The position numbers and the translations under genes are program-made. The notes under the pieces are model-generated. The model did no database searches. It worked only from the letters and a program-made list of their open reading frames with translations, and was not told the DNA's origin. From assembly GCF_009363055.1 (NCBI RefSeq), contig NZ_CP045292.1, positions 1,178,001-1,242,000 of the forward strand: 64,000 nt of DNA, read 5' to 3'. Of this stretch, positions 19,251 to 30,568 are shown piece after piece. This DNA is from Flavobacterium haoranii. Lineage in GTDB: Bacteria > Bacteroidota > Bacteroidia > Flavobacteriales > Flavobacteriaceae. Numbering within the stretch: position 1 is the first letter of the stretch; each line of letters begins with the position of its first letter.

Positions 19251-20047
19251 ATGGATAACGAAAAGTATTTTGAAATCAACAAACAAACCTGGGATAATAA
19301 AGTTCCCATTCATCTAGATTCTGAATTTTACGATCAAAAAGTTTTTTAAATGGTAAAAATTCTCTTCCTGAAATCGATATTAACTTATTAGGAAATATCA
19401 AGGATAAATCCATTTTGCATTTACAATGCCACTTCGGTCAAGATTCTATTTCTATGGCTCGAATGGGTGCAAAAGTTACCGGAATCGATTTATCTGACAA
19501 AGCAATTGAAGAAGCTCAAAAAATAAATTCAGCTTTAAATCTCGATGCAAAATTCGTTTGTTGTAACGTTTATGACACGCTAGAGCAAATTGATGAACAA
19601 TTTGACATTGTTTACACAAGTTATGGCGTTATTGGTTGGTTACCCGATTTAGACAAATGGGCTAACATAATTTCAAAAAGTTTAAAACCTGGCGGAAAAT
19701 TAATTTTTGTAGAATTTCACCCTTTTGTTTGGATGTTTGATGATAATTTTAAAGAAATAAAATATCATTATCATAATGAAAGACCCATTATAGAAGAATA
19801 TTCAGGAACATATGCCAACAAAGAAGCCGATATAAAAACAGATTATGTGGGTTGGAATCATTCTTTATCAGAAATATTTACAAGTTTCATCAAACACGGG
19901 CTTGAAATTCAACATTTCGAAGAATATGATTATTCGCCTTACAACTGTTTCAATGAAACAATAGAATTTGAAAAAGGAAAATATAGAATTAAGCATTTTG
20001 GAAACAAAATTCCGATGCTATTCAGTTTAATTGTAAATAAAAAATAA
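19251..20047 (+). pseudogene. Class I SAM-dependent methyltransferase, frameshifted
   Basis: From ATG 19251 the first frame encodes an intact start (DNEKYFEINKQTWDNKVPIH) and stops at a TAA right after a T6 run (19342-19347). In the -1 frame it resumes FLNGKNSLPEIDINLLGNIKDKSILHLQCHFGQDS and continues to 20047. The SAM-binding motif LHLQCHFGQDSISMARMGAKVTGIDLS and VYTSYGVIGWLPDL identify the family. The open piece from 19415 keeps all of the catalytic fold. Substrate unknown. The SDR gene begins 4 bp later, so the two are probably one operon. Confidence 0.85.
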
Positions 20048-20050
20048 TTT

Positions 20051-20769
20051 ATGGAAAATTTAAAAGGTAAAAAAGCAATCATAACGGGCGGTAGTAGAGG
20101 TTTAGGAAAAGCTACGGCAATAGCACTTGCAAAAGAAGGAGTTGATGTAGCCATAACAGGAAGAAATGAAGAACAATTAGTTGCTACGGTTAACGAACTA
20201 AAAAGCTTAGGTGTTAACGCAACTTATGCCGTTTTTGATGTTGGAAACTATGAAGAAGTAAAAAAAGGAATTCAATCTATTTTTACATCATTTGAAACAA
20301 TTGACATCTTAATCAATAATGCTGGAATTGCTGCTTTTGGCTCGTTTAACGAAATGGATGTTACTACTTGGTCAAACATTATTCAAACAAACGTAATGGG
20401 AATGTATTATGTTACTAAAGAAGTGCTTCCTCATTTAATTGCTAAAAATCAAGGCGATATTATCAATATATCTTCAACAGCAGGATTAACAGGAAATCCA
20501 AATACTTCTGCTTATTCAGCATCTAAATTTGCTGTAATAGGATTATCAGAAGCTTTAATGAAAGAAGTGCGTAAGAATAATATTCGTGTTTGTACTTTAA
20601 CGCCAAGTACAATTGCTTCAGATATGTCTATTTCGTTAGGAATTGCAAAAAAGAAGATGTAGAAACAGTTTTACAACCAGAAGATTTTGCAGAACTTATT
20701 GTTGCAAGTTTAAAATTACCACGAAGAGCCATGTTAAAAGGCGCTTCATTATGGTCTACAAATCCATAA
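20051..20769 (+). pseudogene. Short-chain dehydrogenase/reductase, frameshifted near 3' end
   Basis: The first 203 codons encode a nearly complete classical SDR: TGGSRGLGKATA cofactor motif near 13, NNAG near 90, the catalytic Ser in NISSTAG near 141 and YSASK near 154. At 20647-20652 an in-phase A_AAA_AAG leads to a stop at 20662. In the -1 frame the usual tail follows ([20 protein letters not shown]...LWSTNP) to TAA at 20767-20769, about 239 residues in all. Closest to FabG-like 3-ketoacyl reductases by sequence style; substrate not assignable. The catalytic core survives even in the truncated form. Confidence 0.85.
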
Positions 20770-20787
20770 TTTTAAAATATTCTTATC

Positions 20788-20830
20788 AAATCCATAAGTC
20801 AGTACACTTTCTTTCTTATGGATTTTTTTA
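20788..20830 (+). terminator. Terminator after SDR gene
   Basis: AAATCCATAAG ... CTTATGGATTT stem (15-nt loop) followed by T7. Its position just after 20769 supports the longer, -1 frame end of the SDR gene. Confidence 0.8.
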
Positions 20831-20869
20831 TTATTTTTATTTCGACCAAAACAAATAATTTAAAGAAGA

Positions 20870-20998
20870 TTTGCTTCTGAAGGTCACGGAGCCATTAAAA
20901 ATCAAACACATCCTTTTTTTGGCAAAATGAGTTATAACGAATGGGATAAATTACATTATATGCATTTAGATCATCATTTAAAACAGTTTAATGTTTAA
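20870..20998 (+). pseudogene. Remnant of a DUF1569 gene (C-terminal 42 codons)
   Basis: The frame FASEGHGAIKNQTHPFFGKM, then SYNEWDKLHYMHLDHHLKQFNV and a stop, aligns end to end with the C-terminus of the intact gene just downstream (GNQGKHAIMKMHHPFWGKM...NHLKQFGV). No start codon or N-terminal part precedes it; upstream is the SDR terminator. It is a dead paralogue left by a tandem duplication or partial deletion. The stretch 20999-21184 holds only AT-rich non-coding DNA. Confidence 0.8.
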
Positions 20999-21184
20999 TC
21001 CATTAATAAACAATAATTTACATAACATCATCTGAATTTTACGACTTTCATCGATTTTTTATAGTTAATTAACTAATATTCAATATTTTCACTTTCCAAT
21101 TTTTCAAAAAAATTAGAATTCCAAATTCTACGTCATAGAATGCTTTAGTTGTTTAAATATTGTTTGACTATAAAAAAATGGCTT

Positions 21185-21631
21185 ATGAAAAGTATTTACA
21201 ATTCTTATGACACTCGTGAATTAATTGAAAGAATTGATTTGCTTGAGGAAAATTCTAAAACTTTAGATGGAAAATTAACTGCTGAAATGCTTTACCGACA
21301 AATGCTCATTGAATTAGATATTGCTTTTGGAAAACAAGACATCAAAGTAAGTGGATTAAAAAAGTCATTGAGTGTTGTTTTTAAAAATTATTTTATAAAA
21401 AATGCGCTCACTCAAGAAAGTCACGATTATTACTACAGAAAATCACCAAAAGAATTGAATACTTTGGAATTAAAACTTGAGGTAATCCAAAAAATAAATC
21501 GAATTGGCAATCAAGGTAAACACGCCATTATGAAAATGCATCATCCTTTTTGGGGAAAAATGACTTATCACGATTGGGATAAATTTGTTTGGGATTACAT
21601 GGATAATCATTTAAAACAATTTGGTGTATAG
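21185..21631 (+). CDS. DUF1569 (DinB-like) protein
   Basis: About 148 residues from ATG 21185 (MKSIYNSYDTRELIERIDLL); the upstream ATG at 21149 is less likely. The layout matches DUF1569, a four-helix DinB-like bundle: an N-terminal helix, the middle RQMLIELDIAFGK and the C-terminal signature HHPFWGKMTYHDWDKFVWDYMDNHLKQFGV (split here: GKMTYHDWDKF near 122). His residues in the last helix could bind metal as in DinB proteins. Function unknown. A remnant of a second copy lies 187 bp upstream. Confidence 0.8.
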   Translation: MKSIYNSYDTRELIERIDLLEENSKTLDGKLTAEMLYRQMLIELDIAFGKQDIKVSGLKKSLSVVFKNYFIKNALTQESHDYYYRKSPKELNTLELKLEVIQKINRIGNQGKHAIMKMHHPFWGKMTYHDWDKFVWDYMDNHLKQFGV

Positions 21632-21650
21632 GCATATCAATCAATTATTA

Positions 21651-21658
21651 TAAATTTG
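21651..21658 (+). promoter_or_regulatory. TAnnTTTG element of trmD
   Basis: TAAATTTG, 20 bp before the trmD ATG; Bacteroidetes -7 consensus. Confidence 0.55.
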
Positions 21659-21677
21659 CATCGAAAACATTTTTAGA

Positions 21678-22355
21678 ATGCGAATTGATATCATTACCGT
21701 TTTACCCGATTTATTAAGAAGTCCATTTGAAGGTTCAATTATGAAAAGAGCCATACAAAAAGGCTTAGTGGAAGTACATTTTCACAATTTAAGAGATTAC
21801 AGCACTAATAAACACAAAAATGTTGATGATTATCAATTTGGTGGGGGTGCTGGAATGGTGATGATGATAGAACCTATTGATTTATGCATTTCTAAATTGA
21901 AAAGTGAGCGTAAATACGACGAGGTTATTTACATGACACCTGACGGCAAAACTTTAAACCAAAAAATGGCAAACTCTATGTCAATGCTTGAGAATATTAT
22001 AATCTTGTGCGGACATTATAAAGGAGTCGATCAACGCGTTCGCGACATGCACATTACTAAAGAAATTTCGATAGGAGATTATGTATTAAGTGGAGGTGAA
22101 ATTGGTGCTATTGTTTTTTGCGATGCTTTAATTCGATTAATTCCCGGAGTATTAAGTGATGAAACTTCTGCTTTAACAGATAGTTTTCAAGATAATTTAC
22201 TATCGCATCCTATTTATACAAGACCTGCAGAATATAAAGGTTTAAAAGTACCTGATATTTTATTAAGCGGAAATTTTCCTGAAATTGAAAAATGGCGCGA
22301 ACAAAAAGCTTATGAACATACAAAAGAAAGAAGACCCGATTTATTAGAAGATTAA
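21678..22355 (+). CDS. trmD: tRNA (guanine37-N1)-methyltransferase
   Basis: Methylates G37 next to the anticodon using SAM, preventing +1 frameshifting. 225 residues, with the SPOUT trefoil-knot motifs: [13 protein letters not shown] start, [15 protein letters not shown] near 55, [13 protein letters not shown] near 113, [14 protein letters not shown] near 135 and [14 protein letters not shown] near 175. The short C-terminal helical domain is complete. In many bacteria trmD is followed by rplS; here a convergent secreted-protein gene lies between the two. Confidence 0.97.
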   Translation: MRIDIITVLPDLLRSPFEGSIMKRAIQKGLVEVHFHNLRDYSTNKHKNVDDYQFGGGAGMVMMIEPIDLCISKLKSERKYDEVIYMTPDGKTLNQKMANSMSMLENIIILCGHYKGVDQRVRDMHITKEISIGDYVLSGGEIGAIVFCDALIRLIPGVLSDETSALTDSFQDNLLSHPIYTRPAEYKGLKVPDILLSGNFPEIEKWREQKAYEHTKERRPDLLED

Positions 22356-22396
22356 TTCTGTAAATATAACATCAAGATCTCTTTCTTTTATCTTGT

Positions 22397-24331
22397 TTAA
22401 AATGAAAGCTTTACAACTCTAGTATAATCTTTAGAAAATTTTCTTTTACCTGTTCCATTACATAATTTACAAATACTTTTTGTATATCCATCGCTAACTT
22501 TTTGTTTAGAAACCCAAGTAGCTTTATAATCTACAGTTTGGCCTTTAGACAAATATTTTAAGCCATCTTTATAAAATATTACTGGACTAATATAAGACGA
22601 ATGGTTGTAAGTATTTTTAACATCTATAATTTTAAATTTTTCTGTTAAAACCTCAGGGTTACAATTAACCTCAACTTCTTTTTTACCCATTACCTTACAG
22701 TAAACTTCTGAAAAATCTCTTGTTATGGTAGCATAAACATTTTTTTCATCAGTTTCAATTTTAAAACTTCTATCCTTCTCATTAACTGAATGTACAATCA
22801 TCTCTCTTTTTAAAGTTTTTACATATACTTTATCACCAGGTTTTAGATAGTTTAAAGAAGTTGTTTCTGCAATTTGACCTAAATATTTATATTCAAATGG
22901 AACTTCTTTATTTACAAAATTAATTCCTTCCAGCGGCATTTTTTCCCATATTTCATTATCCTCTTTTTGAATTACATTATTTAGTCTTCTACCTTTTATT
23001 AATTCTCCATTTTCAAAAATTCCTATTTGAGCATCAATTTTCATATCTAAAGGACTATATCTACCATCAGATGTTGTTGGATCAATAAAGTATTTATTTT
23101 GAAACAAATGTGTTATTTTACAACGATAACCTAATCCATTTAACTTCCCGTTTTTAAATTGTCCTACCTTTAAATACCTAACCTGTCCTGGGAATAGGCT
23201 ATCAACAGCTTTCATTGAAATACCATAACCCGAATAACTTGGTGAAATTCCGCTGTCTACATTTGCAATACAATAAGGATTAACACCATCACTCAATACC
23301 ATATAATTATTTTTTAAATATTCATAGGCATCTAGCTTGGGCGCTCGCATTTTAACTATAGTTTTATAAGATTGTCCAAGCTTATTTATTAAATCATCAA
23401 TATTAGGTTTATCCGTTAAATTTGCGGGCACAGTCATTTCTATTTTACCATTGATAATTAAAGCCCAATAAGCTTTTTGGGTAGTATTGTCTTCCATAAA
23501 AACAACCGAACCATTACCTAATTCTTTTATTGTAGGCAAGAAAAAACCAGCAAAAGTAATATTTTCAATAGAATAATAACTACCCGCTGCCGTATAACCA
23601 AAATATGAATCATTGTTTTTCAATGTTTGTAAAAATGGCTGTATTGCATCTGGTGAAGGTAATCTACCTGCTCCATAATTTGTATAATAAACAGGTAATC
23701 CATTAAAATTCTCTTTTTTTCCTTCATCTCCATATTGTTTGTCGCTCGAAAAGCGTCTTACCAAACTCCCTTCTTTATCATATTCTTCATAAACTTGAAC
23801 ATATTTGTTAAGAGGATCTTTAGTTATTTTCTGATATAATTTACCATTAGGATGAAACAGGCTACTTTCAACATCAACACTTTTTAAATTGTTTCCAGGA
23901 TCTTTTATAAATATTTGTCCGTTTTTATGATAAATTGGTCCATCTGGCTCAACATAATAATATGCATTATTTGAACCCCTTTGCCATTTTACTCTTTTTA
24001 TTATTTTGCCTTTACAATAAACATCATAACCTAAATTAAAAGAAATTTTATTATAACTTTTATTAAAATCACAGTTTTGTCCATCGCATTTTGCACCATT
24101 AATTTTAGGCTTGTCCTTAAAGACATTATAATTGGGTTGATAACCTACTTGGAGTTCTCTACTATTAATGATAAGATTATCAATGTTTTTAGCATTATCT
24201 CCATTATCATATCTATTCACAGTCAAAAAACTATAGTTTCCTTCTTGAGCTTGAAATTGAATCGTAAAAAGTGTAAATAGAATTAGACCTAATTTGTTTC
24301 TGAATAATATTTTTATTAATTCTATTTTCAT
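22397..24331 (-). CDS. Large secreted protein with toxin-antitoxin-like YwqK/MORN-type stretches
   Basis: About 644 residues from the start MKIELIKILFRNKLGLILF (24331); an in-frame ATG at 24358 is possible. Signal peptide ending FTIQFQAQ. The N-terminal third has phrases like YHKNGQIFI and FHPNGKLYQKI, the kind of strand pairs found in MORN/YwqK-type repeats. The middle contains ENITFAGFFLPTIKELGNGSV-like beta segments. The C-terminus carries a single zinc-ribbon-like motif CKLCNGTGK near 630. I do not recognise the whole. It separates trmD from rplS, is opposite in strand and has no partner. Confidence 0.65.
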   Translation of the reverse strand: MKIELIKILFRNKLGLILFTLFTIQFQAQEGNYSFLTVNRYDNGDNAKNIDNLIINSRELQVGYQPNYNVFKDKPKINGAKCDGQNCDFNKSYNKISFNLGYDVYCKGKIIKRVKWQRGSNNAYYYVEPDGPIYHKNGQIFIKDPGNNLKSVDVESSLFHPNGKLYQKITKDPLNKYVQVYEEYDKEGSLVRRFSSDKQYGDEGKKENFNGLPVYYTNYGAGRLPSPDAIQPFLQTLKNNDSYFGYTAAGSYYSIENITFAGFFLPTIKELGNGSVVFMEDNTTQKAYWALIINGKIEMTVPANLTDKPNIDDLINKLGQSYKTIVKMRAPKLDAYEYLKNNYMVLSDGVNPYCIANVDSGISPSYSGYGISMKAVDSLFPGQVRYLKVGQFKNGKLNGLGYRCKITHLFQNKYFIDPTTSDGRYSPLDMKIDAQIGIFENGELIKGRRLNNVIQKEDNEIWEKMPLEGINFVNKEVPFEYKYLGQIAETTSLNYLKPGDKVYVKTLKREMIVHSVNEKDRSFKIETDEKNVYATITRDFSEVYCKVMGKKEVEVNCNPEVLTEKFKIIDVKNTYNHSSYISPVIFYKDGLKYLSKGQTVDYKATWVSKQKVSDGYTKSICKLCNGTGKRKFSKDYTRVVKLSF

Positions 24332-24454
24332 TGAAAGCATTTTAAATAATACATTCAAAACTAAGTATAGTAAAAAAAGTAGTCAATAAGGCAAATGCCC
24401 TATATTCAAATCAAAAAAAATCATACATTTATGTGTTACTAATATTTTTTTTAT

Positions 24455-24462
24455 TAATTTTG
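24455..24462 (+). promoter_or_regulatory. TAnnTTTG element of rplS
   Basis: TAATTTTG, 74 bp before the rplS ATG, followed by a structured leader. Confidence 0.55.
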
Positions 24463-24470
24463 CACCCACA

Positions 24471-24517
24471 TTTGGATCAACCTCTGGCGAAAGACGTGTA
24501 TGTTGTTCTGATTCAAA
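24471..24517 (+). ncRNA. Candidate ribosomal-protein L19 leader
   Basis: TTTGGATCA (24471-24479) pairs with TGATTCAAA (24509-24517), nine base pairs with one G-U, closing a 29-nt loop that contains CTCTGGCGAAAGACGTG and a possible inner CAAC/GTTG pairing. It sits between the promoter element and the rplS start, where autoregulatory r-protein leaders occur. I recall that an L19 leader has been described in Flavobacteria, but I cannot check a match here. Confidence 0.5.
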
Positions 24518-24535
24518 CGTTTATTTTTAAAAACA

Positions 24536-24886
24536 ATGGCTAATTTAGTAGATTTCGTACAAAACGAATTTGTAGCAAAAAAAGATTTCCCTGAATTCAA
24601 CTCAGGAGACACGATTACTGTGTATTATGAAATTAAAGAGGGTGAAAAAACTAGAACTCAGTTCTTCAAAGGAGTTGTAATCCAAAAAAGAGGTGCTGGT
24701 TTAACTGAAACTTTCACAATTCGTAAAATGTCTGGTTCTGTAGGTGTAGAGCGTATCTTCCCTGTTAACATGCCAGCTTTACAAAAAATCGAAGTTAACC
24801 AAAGAGGTAAAGTTCGTAGAGCTCGTATCTTCTACTTCAGAGAACTTACTGGTAAAAAAGCAAAAATTAAAGAAAGAAGAAGATAA
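24536..24886 (+). CDS. rplS: Large ribosomal subunit protein L19 (bL19)
   Basis: 116 residues, full family length. Binds 23S rRNA at the 30S-50S interface. Conserved features: FPEFNSGDTITVYYEIKEG, the TRTQFFKGVVIQKRG core, TFTIRKMSGSVGVERIFPVNMP and the basic tail RARIFYFRELTGKKAKIKE. Own promoter, structured leader and terminator, so a monocistronic unit. Confidence 0.98.
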   Translation: MANLVDFVQNEFVAKKDFPEFNSGDTITVYYEIKEGEKTRTQFFKGVVIQKRGAGLTETFTIRKMSGSVGVERIFPVNMPALQKIEVNQRGKVRRARIFYFRELTGKKAKIKERRR

Positions 24887-24906
24887 TCTTCCCTTTAAGA
24901 AACCAA

Positions 24907-24938
24907 TAAAAAAACCGCAACGCTGTTGCGGTTTTTTT
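24907..24938 (+). terminator. rplS terminator
   Basis: AAAAACCGCAAC / GTTGCGGTTTTTTT; strong GC stem with T7, 20 bp after the stop. Between here and the icd promoter at 25058 nothing else is evident. Confidence 0.9.
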
Positions 24939-25057
24939 ATTTTAATAATTTTACACAATATAAATTATCAATTTCATAATATTTTAATCCTAAAATATTA
25001 AATCCCTAATTCAATCGTTTTCGCTCTTAACTGGTTTATATTTAGGCTCATTTTTCT

Positions 25058-25065
25058 TATATTTG
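25058..25065 (+). promoter_or_regulatory. TAnnTTTG element of icd
   Basis: TATATTTG, 51 bp before the icd start; leader of about 45 nt with no clear fold. Confidence 0.55.
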
Positions 25066-25109
25066 TCAGGTTTTCTCTGAAAATTTTAAACAAACAAACA
25101 CTAAATTAA

Positions 25110-27338
<2,229 letters not shown>

Positions 27339-27353
27339 TCAATTCTAGATAAA

Positions 27354-27387
27354 TAAAAAAGGCTTCCATTTAGGAAGCCTTTTTTAT
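27354..27387. terminator. Terminator between icd and the 27406 gene
   Basis: AAAAAAGGCTTCC / GGAAGCCTTTTTT, symmetric with A and T runs, so it works in both directions for the convergent pair. Confidence 0.88.
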
Positions 27388-27405
27388 TGGTATTCTATTT
27401 TTATT

Positions 27406-28065
27406 TTATTTATCTAATGGTTTCTTATAATCAATAATAAACTTAGCGGAAACACCCGTTTTTAAATTCCAGTCATTTGTAGTTATTAAATTATCATTCT
27501 CATCATAAATAGCAAAGTTCGCTGTATTTGGTCCAGCTAAACCTTGATTTAAAGCCATTATATCAATTGCATTTTCTCCTTCTCTCAAATTCACTACATA
27601 AGTTTCATAATTACTTCCCAAAAGTTCATTTAAAAATAAGATTTGATAATTCAAGAAAATTCTAATTCTATCTCCATCTGGTTCCATAAAGTCTCTTGTC
27701 TTTATTTTTATGGTTGACGTTCTTACTACATATTTCCCAAAGAAAACATCGTCCCAGTTTCCTTCTTTATTAATTTCTTTATTCAATTTATCCATTACCT
27801 CATCTCCAGGATTTTTAAAATCTGTTGATGTATCTAAAATACTTTTAGGCGTTTCTTTATCGTTCGATAAAATAGAATATCTACTCTTTTTGGGACTATC
27901 AAAAACACTTTTATATTCAAGTGAAGGTAAATTAGAATCATTAGCAGGAGTTTGCTCAAACGGATTATCTAATTTCAATTTTAAAGGCGTACTTTTCTTG
28001 GTGTCAATTTGTGCAACTGATACCGAAACAAAAAGCAGTAATACAAGGTTTATAAAAATCTTCAT
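27406..28065 (-). CDS. Secreted hypothetical protein
   Basis: 219 residues, signal peptide (MKIFINLVLLLFVSVSVAQ). The first half of the mature protein is low-complexity, rich in Lys, Ser and Pro. The second half is a well-formed beta domain (KTRDFMEPDGDRIRIFLN, VVNLREGENAIDIMALNQG, ANFAIYDENDNLI) resembling a C2/Ig-like fold often found at the ends of exported Bacteroidetes proteins. Not assigned. Divergent from the TonB receptor gene, about 100 bp apart. Confidence 0.65.
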   Translation of the reverse strand: MKIFINLVLLLFVSVSVAQIDTKKSTPLKLKLDNPFEQTPANDSNLPSLEYKSVFDSPKKSRYSILSNDKETPKSILDTSTDFKNPGDEVMDKLNKEINKEGNWDDVFFGKYVVRTSTIKIKTRDFMEPDGDRIRIFLNYQILFLNELLGSNYETYVVNLREGENAIDIMALNQGLAGPNTANFAIYDENDNLITTNDWNLKTGVSAKFIIDYKKPLDK

Positions 28066-28166
28066 ATTCTAATTTCAACAAATCTATAGAAAAGTGTTAA
28101 TACAACTTGTAAATTAACCAATGATTAACAATTGTATTGTAACAAATAAAAAAAATATCGTCAAAT

Positions 28167-30566
28167 TTGTCAATCAAAAAATATACCATGTTCACGAACT
28201 TTAGGCAAGTTAGCATTTTTTTAGTTTTTTTATTCAGTTTTATTGGATATTCACAAGAAAAATTTACAATTAGTGGCACTGTTAAAGATAGTTTATCAGG
28301 CGAAACACTTATTGGAGTTACTATTGCTATTCCCGAACTCAAAACCGGTACTACTACTAATGAATATGGTTTTTATTCGTTAACACTTCCCAAAGGCGAA
28401 TACACAGTTTGGGTAAGTTACATCGGATTTAGTGATTTTTATCAAAAAATAACCTTAACTAGTAACCAAAAAATCAACGTTGATTTAAAAGAATCATTAG
28501 AAAATTTACAAGAAGTAATTGTAACTGATAATCCCAATAAAGTTGTACTGGATAAACCGGAAATGAGTACGCATAAAATTACGGCGGCTACGATAAAAAA
28601 AATGCCTGCTGTAATGGGTGAAACAGATATTTTAAAATCGATTTTAACCCTACCTGGAGTAACAAATGCTGGCGAAGGTCAATCGGGTTTTAATGTGAGA
28701 GGTGGCGCTGCCGATCAAAACTTAGTTTTATTAGACGAAGCAACACTTTACAATTCATCACACTTATTTGGTTTCTTTTCCGTTTTTAATACCGATGCCA
28801 TCAAGGATATTAAATTGTATAAAGGCGGAATTCCTTCTCGTTTTGGAGGAAGAGTTGCTTCCGTTTTGGAAATATATCAAAAAGATGGAAACAATACTGG
28901 TTTTCATGTAAATGGAGGAATTGGTGTTATTTCGAGTCGTTTGTTAGCGGAAGGACCGATTGTAAAAGACAAAGGTTCTTTCCTTTTTGCAGGAAGAAGT
29001 TCGTATGCACATCTGTTTTTAAAATTAGCCGACAATGATAATTCGGCGTATTTCTATGATTTAAATACGAAATTGAGTTACCAACTCAATGATAATAACA
29101 GTTTATTTTTATCTGGATATTTTGGCCGCGATGTTTTTAGTTTGAGTGATAGTTTTAAAAACACCTACGGAAATTCGGTTTTTAACCTGAGATGGAATCA
29201 TTTGTATTCGGATAAATTATTCTCGAATCTTTCACTTATTTACAGTGATTACTATTATGGTTTAACCCTGAATTTTGTAGGCTTCAATTGGGACAGCGGT
29301 ATAAAAAATTACAATCTTAAATACGATTTCAAACATTATCTTTCCGATAAAACCAAACTTTTTTATGGAGTAAATGCCATTTATTATGATTTCAATCCTG
29401 GCGAAATTAATCCAACCGATGATTCTTCCGGTATAAATCCGGATCAATTGGCTAAAAAATATGCTTTTGAACCTTCTTTCTATATTGATTCGGAACAAAA
29501 AATTTCAGACAAGTTAAGTGTAAATTATGGTTTGCGATATAGTTTATTTTATCGATTGGGAGATGAAGAAATTAATCTTTACGAAAACAATCAGGCAGTC
29601 GTTTTCAACGAAGACTTTCAGATTTATGAAAAAGCGACTCCAATTGGCACCAAAAAATATGGTAAAAACGATATCATTTCGCAATTTGGCAATTTAGAAC
29701 CTCGATTAGCTTTGGCTTACACTTTAAACCAAAAAAGTTCTCTTAAAGCGAGTTACAACCGAATGACGCAATATTTGCATTTAATTTCCAATACGCAATC
29801 TCCTACTCCATTAGATGTTTGGACACCAAGTGACGATTATTTGAAACCGCAAATTTTAGATCAAATTGCCTTTGGATATTTTAGAAATTTTAAAAACGGT
29901 GCATATTCCTTAGAAGCCGAAACGTTTTTCAAAAAAGTCAAAAACCGATTGGATTATATTGACGGTGCCGATTTAATTGCTAATGATGATATTGAACAAG
30001 TGGTTTTAAATGGAGAAGCTAGAGCGTATGGCTTGGAACTTTTGGTTCGCAAAAACAACGGAAAATTAACTGGGTGGCTTTCCTACACTTTATCGCGTTC
30101 GGAGCAAAGAACTCCTGGAAGAACAGCCGAAGAAACCGGAATTAACAATGGCGAATGGTACAAAACAGGTTGGGACAAATTGCACAATCTTTCAGTGACT
30201 TCTATGTACCAACTTAATGAAAAATGGAGTTTTAGTAGCATTTTCACCTTACAAAGCGGACAGCCGGTTACCTATCCAAACGGACAATATCAGTATCAAG
30301 GAATTATGGTTCCAACCTATGGATTACGAAATGAAAACCGCTTGCCTACGTATCATCGTTTGGATGTTTCGGCTACTTTGGTTCCCGAAAAAAATAAAAA
30401 TAGAAATTGGTATGGCGAATGGGTTTTTGGAATTTATAATATTTACAGCCGAAAAAATGCTGCTTCTATGAGTTTTAGACAAAATCAAGATTCTGGAAAT
30501 AATGAAGCCGTTCGTTTATCAATTTTTGGAATTGTACCAAGTGTAACCTATAATTTTAAATTTTAA
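28167..30566 (+). CDS. TonB-dependent outer-membrane receptor with regulatory Ig-like plug extension
   Basis: 799 residues. Signal peptide ending IGYSQ near 28, a carboxypeptidase-regulatory-like domain (ISGTVKDSLSGETLIGVTI, residues 31-115), a plug domain (MGETDILKSILTLPGV, VRGGAADQNLVLLDEA near 190) and a C-terminal 22-strand barrel ending in the terminal aromatic VTYNFKF. It lacks a SusC signature. It is 2 bp upstream of a DUF4249 gene, a common Flavobacteria pairing. The substrate cannot be predicted from sequence. Confidence 0.92.
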   Translation: MSIKKYTMFTNFRQVSIFLVFLFSFIGYSQEKFTISGTVKDSLSGETLIGVTIAIPELKTGTTTNEYGFYSLTLPKGEYTVWVSYIGFSDFYQKITLTSNQKINVDLKESLENLQEVIVTDNPNKVVLDKPEMSTHKITAATIKKMPAVMGETDILKSILTLPGVTNAGEGQSGFNVRGGAADQNLVLLDEATLYNSSHLFGFFSVFNTDAIKDIKLYKGGIPSRFGGRVASVLEIYQKDGNNTGFHVNGGIGVISSRLLAEGPIVKDKGSFLFAGRSSYAHLFLKLADNDNSAYFYDLNTKLSYQLNDNNSLFLSGYFGRDVFSLSDSFKNTYGNSVFNLRWNHLYSDKLFSNLSLIYSDYYYGLTLNFVGFNWDSGIKNYNLKYDFKHYLSDKTKLFYGVNAIYYDFNPGEINPTDDSSGINPDQLAKKYAFEPSFYIDSEQKISDKLSVNYGLRYSLFYRLGDEEINLYENNQAVVFNEDFQIYEKATPIGTKKYGKNDIISQFGNLEPRLALAYTLNQKSSLKASYNRMTQYLHLISNTQSPTPLDVWTPSDDYLKPQILDQIAFGYFRNFKNGAYSLEAETFFKKVKNRLDYIDGADLIANDDIEQVVLNGEARAYGLELLVRKNNGKLTGWLSYTLSRSEQRTPGRTAEETGINNGEWYKTGWDKLHNLSVTSMYQLNEKWSFSSIFTLQSGQPVTYPNGQYQYQGIMVPTYGLRNENRLPTYHRLDVSATLVPEKNKNRNWYGEWVFGIYNIYSRKNAASMSFRQNQDSGNNEAVRLSIFGIVPSVTYNFKF

Positions 30567-30568
30567 TT

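Noticed and set aside
20643..20858. 71-codon frame overlapping the SDR 3' end
   Set aside because: It is the third frame across the true -1 continuation and the terminator; Cys/Arg-rich nonsense sequence.
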